Assembly (NCBI GenBank): GCA_964036045.1
Contig: OZ038389.1
Location: 68,087,453-68,151,452, forward strand
Direction: 5' to 3'
Length of the DNA stretch: 64,000 nucleotides
Origin: Eutreptiella sp. 'Long Island Sound 2002'
Taxonomy: Eukaryota > Euglenozoa > Euglenophyceae > Eutreptiales > Eutreptiaceae
Position 1 is the first letter of the stretch. Each line of letters opens with the position of its first letter. The notes under the pieces are model-generated. The model ran no database searches. It was not told the origin of the DNA and was given only the letters and a program-made list of their open reading frames with translations. The position numbers were made by a program, and so were the translations under genes. Below are positions 58,154 to 64,000 of this stretch, in pieces.

Positions 58154-61100
58154 GAACCTACCCCGTGACATACCAACACGGAACCCCCACCACGTCTACA
58201 CACCGTCCACCGAGCACAGCACTGGCGGAGCACACACGGGCGCCACAGTCACCGCACACGCTCCCACCAGCATGCGCGCGCCACCAGCCCCCATCCCCCC
58301 ACGCCGCCGTCCGTCCACAGGTACCACCAACCACCAGCCATCGCATGTCCCCTCTGCGTTCGCCAGCGGCTACCACAGACAGCCCTGCCCTGCAACCCAG
58401 ACCACTGGGTCTGCCTGGGAGCCGAGCACCGCCTCACCCACTGCCCCCACTGCAGGGACCTCAACCCCCGCCACCGGCAACGGCCCGCGGCCCCAGCCGC
58501 ACCCCCCCCGCCAGCCACCCCAGCTTCTTCGGGATCCTCACCGACACCCTCCGGGACCAACTGGGAGGGTACTACGTGGCGGACGCGGCGGACCACGCAT
58601 GGACCATAGCCGTGGCCACGGGCAACACACCCCTACCCCCCCACAGCCCACCCCTACGCCACAGCGGAGGCGGCTTGAACGTGGCGGCCCGCCACATCCT
58701 CCTCGCCCTGTACCTCCACCACGGAGACCTACACCTCCTAGACCCACAACTCCCGGCCCCCCAAGCAGCAGCCCTGACGCCGGAAGCGTGGGCCGACACG
58801 GCACCAGAGGAGATAGCAGCCTACCTCCGAACCACTTGCCGCCGGTTCAAACACGCCCTCGGCCGACGGCAAGGAACACCTTACCCACTCAGCGCACTCC
58901 TCTACCCGGCACACCACCCCCACCCCGCACAACAGAAGCCCCCGGAGGGCTGGGCGTCTTTTCGGGACGCCCACCTGGCCGCCCCCGATGAGGCCACCGC
59001 CACGCGGATGGGCCTCACGGACCAGGAAGCCTACGTCAGAGGCCTCAAGACGAGCCTCCAAGAGGCACACCGCTGGCACGCCCGCTCCCCGTCGCCCCCA
59101 CGGGGACAAGGGGGTTCACCCGCCCCCGACACCCACCAGGCCAAGAAGACCAAGACAGGTCAGGGGGCCCGTCAACGCGCCCGCCAGCAGGGCGCGACGC
59201 CCCGACCAAGGCCCGGGTCCAGCCACACCGCACCGCCCCACGCCCAGACCCCCGGGGCACACCAACAACACCACCACCGCCAGCGCCCACCACCACCACC
59301 GTACCGCAGCACCCAAACCCTGCAGCCCAGTCAGCCACCACCGCCCACACACGTCCACACCATGCCAGGACCACCGTACCCGCAGAACCAGGGGGCATGG
59401 CACCACCAACACCACCACCACGCCCCCGTCCCTCCCAACCCCTACCCCCTAATGCCCCCATGCTACAGCGATCCCCACCAGCTACATCCCCCCCACGCCC
59501 CAGCACAACCAGGCCCCGCGAACCACCCACCCCACATAGCGCACATCACCGCACCACACCATCACGTATTCCACCACCACCAGCCCCTGCCACCACACCC
59601 ACCAACGCCGGGGTACCACACACAACCGGCACACCCTCCACACCACCACCACGCGGTCCAGCACCACCCGCCGCCCCCGCTACACGGGCCCACGACATAC
59701 GAGCCACGGTACACCCCCATGGACCCGCGAGGAGCCGCGCACGCACACCAGCAACACCAGGGCCTAGTAGGAGCGCCCCACCACCACCAACAGCCCCCCC
59801 ACCCACACCCCATACCAGCGAGCACCATCCACCAGCAGCCACCCATCACATACGGACCACAGCCCCACCCGGGGGCTCATGCGGTCGCCTCCCACCCGCA
59901 CCCCGACACCACAACCAGTCAAGAACCGCAAGGGCCACACGGCGCACACACGCAACACCCACACGACCCACAGGGACGCCCGGACCCCCAGCCAGCACAA
60001 CACCCGCCCCCGCCCCCCCCACCCCACCACCACCAGCAGCCCCCCCACCCACACCCCATACCAGCGAGCACCATCCACCAGCAGCCACCCATTACATACG
60101 GACCACAGCCCCACCCGGACGCCCATGCGGCCGCCTCCCACCCACACCCCGGCACCACAACCAGTCAAGAACCGCAAGGGCCGCACGGCGCACACACGCA
60201 ACACCCACACGACCCACAGGGACGCCCAGACCCCCAGCCAGCACAACACCCACCCCCGCCCCCCCCACCACCAACAGCGCCACCCCCACACCACCCCCCC
60301 CGCCCCCCCCCCCCGAGACCAGGCCACGGACACAACACGCGGCAGCCAGCACCAGCCAATTGACGTCGATACCCCCGCCGACACACGCCACCGCGAATCC
60401 CCCCTCCCGCGACCGCCACAAGAGACCCCATCACCGGACCCCACGCGCGACAACGACGACCACCCCCCCCAACCCACACCACCCCCCCCATCACACCCCG
60501 CACCACCAGTCGCCGCACCGGCCGAACCCTACGCCCTACACAACCCCGCAGCGGTACGGCAGCACCTCCGGGGACTCGGGGAACAGGACGTCGTGCTGTA
60601 CCTCCGCACCTCCGGCTCCAGCGGCCCCATCCGGGCGGCCACCCTGGTCCAGGCTGCCACCCTGGGGGAAGGCGTCAGAGACTTCCTCTTCGACGCCTTC
60701 CTCCACGTCGCCCGACACAAGCGCCCCCCACGCGCCACCCCAGACGGCGAGAGCCCGCCCCCCACGGGGAGCCGGATCTGGGTGCCCCCCATCGACTGGG
60801 GGCGACACCTGGTCGGACACCCCTTGCCGGAGCGGGACAGCACCCAGGGCCGCACCCGCTACCGCGAGCCCAACATGGCCCGGCCCCCACCCGACGCCAC
60901 CCCCGACAGCACCAAAGAGTGGGAGCGGGAAACATGGGTAGCCCGGATGGCCTCCCTGAGCAACTTCCGGCACCACGTCCCGGGGGACATCCCCACCCCC
61001 GACGAGCAGCAGCCAGCCCCCTCCACGTACATGACCCTCATGTACAATCTGCACTACACCCTCTCCACCATAACCTACGACGCACCCACAGACCACTGGG

Positions 61101-61594
61101 TGGTACACGGCACCGACTCCCTCCTCCCCGCCGACTACACCCCCCCCACACACAACCCAGGCCCCGACACGTACGCCAGGGGGGACGACCCGGACGACCC
61201 CCACATCTGGGGCACGCTGCTCTCCATCCGCAGCGGCTACCAGGGCCTTGGTAGGGCGATGTATTGCCTCGCCAAGTGGACCCAACGGACCTGGGGGATC
61301 GCCACGGACCGATGGGTGTGGGTGGTCACGCTGCGCCCCCAGCGGAGGGAAGCCCCCCCAAACCACGGGGGACCCACCCCCCCACGCCCCACCACCCCAC
61401 AACTATGCCCGTACATGGTGGCAGCCCGCCTCATGACGCTGCTATGGCCGGGCCCCCACACCCCCACCCAAAACTACCCCCACCTCACAGAGGAGGACAT
61501 GCCCGGCATCCAGCGATGCTTCTTCCGGACCCTCGACTACCTCCAGCAAACACACCCCCACGTCCTGGAGCAGATATGGCCACCCCCCGGGTAA
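58150..61594 (+). CDS. ORF3 of the giant retroelement (His/Pro/Gln-rich, unknown)
   Basis: The ATG at 58,150 overlaps the TGA of ORF2 (ATGA), a layout used for termination-reinitiation. About 1,150 residues. A Pro/Ser/Thr-rich N-terminus is followed by a globular segment (SFFGILTDTLRDQLGGYY, then NVAARHILLALYLHHG) and a basic linker (AKKTKTGQGARQRARQQG). A His/Pro/Gln-rich low-complexity region follows, with a 246-bp duplication. After a frame switch at C8/C12 runs (60,294-60,314) comes a second globular domain (EQDVVLYLRTSGSSGP, then YMTLMYNLHYTLSTITYD) ending at TAA 61,592-61,594. I recognise no family. A third ORF downstream of ORF2 is unusual for LINEs; an RNA-binding or particle protein would be a guess. 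Confidence 0.45.
59776..60267 (+). repeat. 246-bp direct duplication within ORF3
   Basis: Two adjacent copies, for example CATACCAGCGAGCACCATCC at 59,811 and 60,057. The period of 246 nt is 82 codons, so the frame is kept. The repeated peptide is His/Pro/Gln-rich (for example PHPIPASTIHQQPPITYGPQ). Divergence is a few substitutions. Confidence 0.85.
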
Positions 61595-62845
61595 CCCACG
61601 TGCCCGCGCAGCCGAGACAACGCCACCACGCCAGCACCAGCACGCACGGATCACCAGGGAAAACGCGCGCACACGCCCGATGCCCGAACCTGCACCCTCG
61701 TTCTCGCTGCTTACAGGACCCAGCATCATACGCCCGCCCCCGAGGCCCGGGACCCTCCGCCGTCTCCCGCAGCCCTCTCCTCCGCCTCCGACTCCACAAC
61801 CTCCACCACCACGACCACCTCATCCACCACCACCACCACGTCCTCATCCAGCACTCCACCCCCCAGGCCGCGGGGGACACCTCCCAAACGGGCCTCGAAA
61901 CCCGCCCCCACCGCGAGCAGCCCCGCCGCCGCCAAAGCCCACGCCCCGGCGAAGCCCACGCCCACGACCCAGCCGAAGCCCAAGACCGCCGCCAAACAGC
62001 GACCCGCAGCCAAGCCCAAACCCACGCCCAAACCCGGCGCCACGACGGCAGCGCGAGCCCGGCCCCCCGAGGATGTCCTCTACGACATCCGGCCCCAGCC
62101 GTCCCAGGCCCGAAGGCAGCAGCGCCCAGCGCGGCGCCCCCCCACTGTCACCGACGCCACCGCCACCACCTTCATGGCGGAGCGCGCCGCGGCCGAAGCG
62201 CGACGCGCCTCGTCCCACCACCTCCCAAAGCCCGCACCCCAGGCCCACGGACCGCTCCCGACCAAGCCAGAACACCGCCAGGGTCCACCGGCAGCGCCCC
62301 CGCCCCCCTACCGGCCCCCGATGACGGCCCACATGCAACGCATGCCCCACTACCGCCGCCGCCGCGAATCTCCGCCCAACCCCGAGGCGGAGACCGTACG
62401 CGCACACCCAGGGGTCCACATCCGCGTGCACCCCCACTCCCCACGCACCCCCACGGAACAGGACTACGAGGAATCCCCCAGGCCCGCCACCGCCGCCGGT
62501 CCCCATGACCCCGTCACACCCACCCACGCCCACTCCTCCGCCCAAGACCGCAGGCCCGCCCAAGAACAGTGGTGGCAGCGCTGGACCCACCCGCAGCTCT
62601 GGGAGCTGCGGAAGTGGGCCCGGGGAGAGCCCTCCCTCGAGGGCCTGGTCCATCGGCCCCGCAAGGGGTCGGTCGAGAACTGCCGCCTCCGGCCGGCGGG
62701 GGGGTGGATGCCGCAGGCCGCATGGGAAGCCATGCTGGCCGATGCGCTCCACCCCCTGGGAGTCCACCCCCGCAACCTCCCCGCGCCCCAGGACCACCCG
62801 TATGTCCTCAGGCGCCTGCGGGAGACACAGCACGCACACCGGTGA
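61595..62845 (+). CDS. ORF4 of the giant retroelement (basic, unknown)
   Basis: The frame is open immediately after the ORF3 stop and in the same frame, ending at TGA 62,843-62,845. The first ATG is at 62,174, but residues before it look coding: a Ser/Thr-rich tract, then KPTPTTQPKPKTAAKQRPAA and PPEDVLYDIRPQPSQARRQQ. Either translation reads through the ORF3 UAA, or it enters from another frame (ATG 61,680), or it starts at 62,174. The C-terminus contains WWQRWTHPQLWELRKWARGE, and the last codons (ETQHAHR) fall inside the first unit of the right-hand minisatellite. No homologous family is recognised. Confidence 0.4.
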   Translation, partial: PTCPRSRDNATTPAPARTDHQGKRAHTPDARTCTLVLAAYRTQHHTPAPEARDPPPSPAALSSASDSTTSTTTTTSSTTTTTSSSSTPPPRPRGTPPKRASKPAPTASSPAAAKAHAPAKPTPTTQPKPKTAAKQRPAAKPKPTPKPGATTAARARPPEDVLYDIRPQPSQARRQQRPARRPPTVTDATATTFMAERAAAEARRASSHHLPKPAPQAHGPLPTKPEHRQGPPAAPPPPYRPPMTAHMQRMPHYRRRRESPPNPEAETVRAHPGVHIRVHPHSPRTPTEQDYEESPRPATAAGPHDPVTPTHAHSSAQDRRPAQEQWWQRWTHPQLWELRKWARGEPSLEGLVHRPRKGSVENCRLRPAGGWMPQAAWEAMLADALHPLGVHPRNLPAPQDHPYVLRRLRETQHAHR

Positions 62846-63005
62846 ACAGGAGCCCAGTGGCCCAGGACACCGCACATGCAGCACAACACACCGAGCGAGC
62901 ACACCAGTGAACAGGAGCCGGCTGGCCCAGGACACCGCAGACGCACCACAGCAAACCGCGCGGGCACACCGGTGAACAGGAGCCCAACGGCCCAGGACAC
63001 TGCAC
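62829..63005. repeat. Right-hand 65-bp minisatellite, three units
   Basis: CACACCGGTGAACAGGAGCC-type units start at 62,834, 62,899 and 62,972. They match the large array at 40,930-43,130 but are more diverged. They form the 3' border of the giant retroelement, and the ORF4 stop lies inside the first unit. Confidence 0.8.
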
Positions 63006-63579
63006 ACACGTAGGGCGGCCGAGGGACAGGAAAGAACCAATACCCCATGGGTCGGACGCACTGGGGCGACCCAGCCGACCCACCGGGCCAGTGGCAGGAG
63101 CGGTACTCCAAGGCCACTGGTCCGAGCCCGGCCAGGCTGCATCGGGGACCATGACAAACGTCACCCGGAGCCATGGAAGCAACCGGTGGCAGGTGAGCCG
63201 GTACACAGTCCAGGAGGGGGTCACCTGCCAAGCAGAGTGGCCCCGCAACTCAAGCCACAAGGGTGAGGCGGTCGTACCGTAGACAAGCGGGAGCAATACC
63301 CCTTGTGGTGAGAGATACTCCACACGGGTGGGCAGCCCCCCAGAGCTGCCGCCCAAAGGAGGGGGCATGTGGCCCTACCCATGGACACATGTGGGGACAC
63401 CCTCCCACCTGGGACACATGGACCGGGTGGCCGCGACAATGCCTTCCCAAGCACATGCGGGAGCGGCTCAAGAGGCACCTGACATAGGGCAGTGGGAGGG
63501 ACAGGACGTCCCCCTGGTAAGACCTTCTTCCTGCAATGTCAAAGGAGGCATCCCGAGCACCCGAAGATACCTACCTACC
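63006..63579. other. No gene seen
   Basis: Mixed-composition sequence between the right minisatellite and the long repeat. No domain motif or RNA gene is visible. The short ORFs overlap in conflicting frames. Confidence 0.4.
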
Positions 63580-63895
63580 TGCGCTCCATGCCCAGTTGCA
63601 AGGCCTTTGGTGTGCGTACGGCTCGCGCTTCATACAGCAGGGCTACCCTCTCAGCAATATTGCAGTACTGCTTGTTGACCGGGGCAATGCCCAGCCCCAA
63701 GTAGCCCGCGCGTACATCACTGGCCCGGGGTGCCTGCACCGGGGGGTAAGCGACCGGGGACCCGATGGCTAAGTCGGCGAGTGATGGGCCCACAGGCCCC
63801 CGACCCTTGTCAACGGCGGCGGCCCTCTTGGCGCCCGCGGCTGTCACCATCGTGGGCCCTGCTGCTGATGCCCCCGGAACCGGCTCATTCGTCAC
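63575..63895 (-). pseudogene. Truncated second copy of the minus-strand transposase-like gene
   Basis: It encodes the same N-terminus (MTNEPVPGASAAGP to ALQLGMER) as 38,706-38,391 but is cut off at 63,580. Unrelated sequence follows and gives an immediate stop. It has lost the LGVDGTNRW region and everything downstream. Confidence 0.7.
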
Positions 63896-64000
63896 TTACG
63901 CCATTTGCGGTTGCCGTGGAAGCGGAGGGCGTGAGGTAGAACCGCTGGCACTTTCGCTAGGGGCCGCGAACCTTACTGGGCGTTGACTCTGTGTCTTGCT
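63580..64000. repeat. Right member of the near-identical long repeat
   Basis: Copy of 38,391-38,811 offset by 25,189 bp, with two substitutions seen (at the positions equivalent to about 38,729 and 38,788). It continues beyond the window. Confidence 0.9.

Larger units (their letters stand above)
43131..62845 (+). mobile_element. Giant non-LTR retroelement block (about 19.7 kb)
   Basis: Most of this block shares an extreme + strand composition (C-rich, T-poor) and C-ending codons. It contains four consecutive ORFs, with ORF2 carrying endonuclease, reverse transcriptase and RNase H. It lies between two stretches of the same 65-bp minisatellite (40,930-43,130 and 62,829-63,005). Typical LINEs are 4-8 kb with one or two ORFs. 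The left limit is uncertain: the core certainly spans 48-62.8 kb, and the part from 43.1 to 47.4 kb may be its 5' region or a separate insertion. Confidence 0.5.

Overview
The window is nuclear DNA of a eukaryote, most likely a large-genome unicellular alga or protist. It holds a six-exon gene with GT-AG introns up to 10.8 kb, many CCCTAA (telomere-like) patches, long C and G homopolymer runs, and retroelement types (DIRS/PAT-like with split direct repeats, a non-LTR element with RNase H, a MULE-like transposase) known from algae and protists. No bacterial operon, Shine-Dalgarno spacing or CRISPR array is visible. The species cannot be named from this sequence.

Layout. 1-9,000: mostly non-coding, with one SPRY-domain exon (2,250-2,670), A/T homopolymer blocks and the first copy of a 1.1-kb element with terminal inverted repeats. 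9,012-25,983: one recognisable host gene, a DHHC protein S-acyltransferase, which I could splice from six exons into 299 codons plus stop with every phase matching. Its 10.8-kb first intron carries two more copies of the 1.1-kb family and a 4.8-kb DIRS/PAT-like element with the arrangement A1 - coding - B1A2 - B2. 26,000-38,800: a transposon graveyard with a fourth, expanded copy of the 1.1-kb family (reverse orientation), a LINE reverse-transcriptase relic, a MULE-like transposase that keeps one frame but carries several stop codons, and a decayed minus-strand gene.

38,800-43,130: tandem repeats (an 83-bp family, then about 2.2 kb of a 65-bp minisatellite). 43,131-62,845: an unusually large block, C-rich and T-poor on the + strand except for a G/T-rich insert at 45.4-47.3 kb, that reads as a giant non-LTR retroelement. 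ORF1 is followed in the same frame, across a single UGA, by ORF2 (AP-endonuclease, reverse transcriptase, RNase H, zinc knuckle). ORF3 starts on an ATGA overlap with the ORF2 stop, and ORF4 follows directly. The 65-bp minisatellite reappears at its right edge (62,829-63,005). At 63,580 a near-identical copy of 38,391-38,811 begins, exactly 25,189 bp away.

Function. Only the DHHC gene and perhaps the SPRY exon look like host genes; nearly everything else is mobile or repetitive. The older elements have decayed mainly by in-frame stops explicable as C-to-T changes, whereas the giant retroelement has almost no internal stops and looks young. The most novel items are the four-ORF architecture of the giant element, its minisatellite borders, and the split-direct-repeat element with tyrosine recombinase placed ahead of RNase H.
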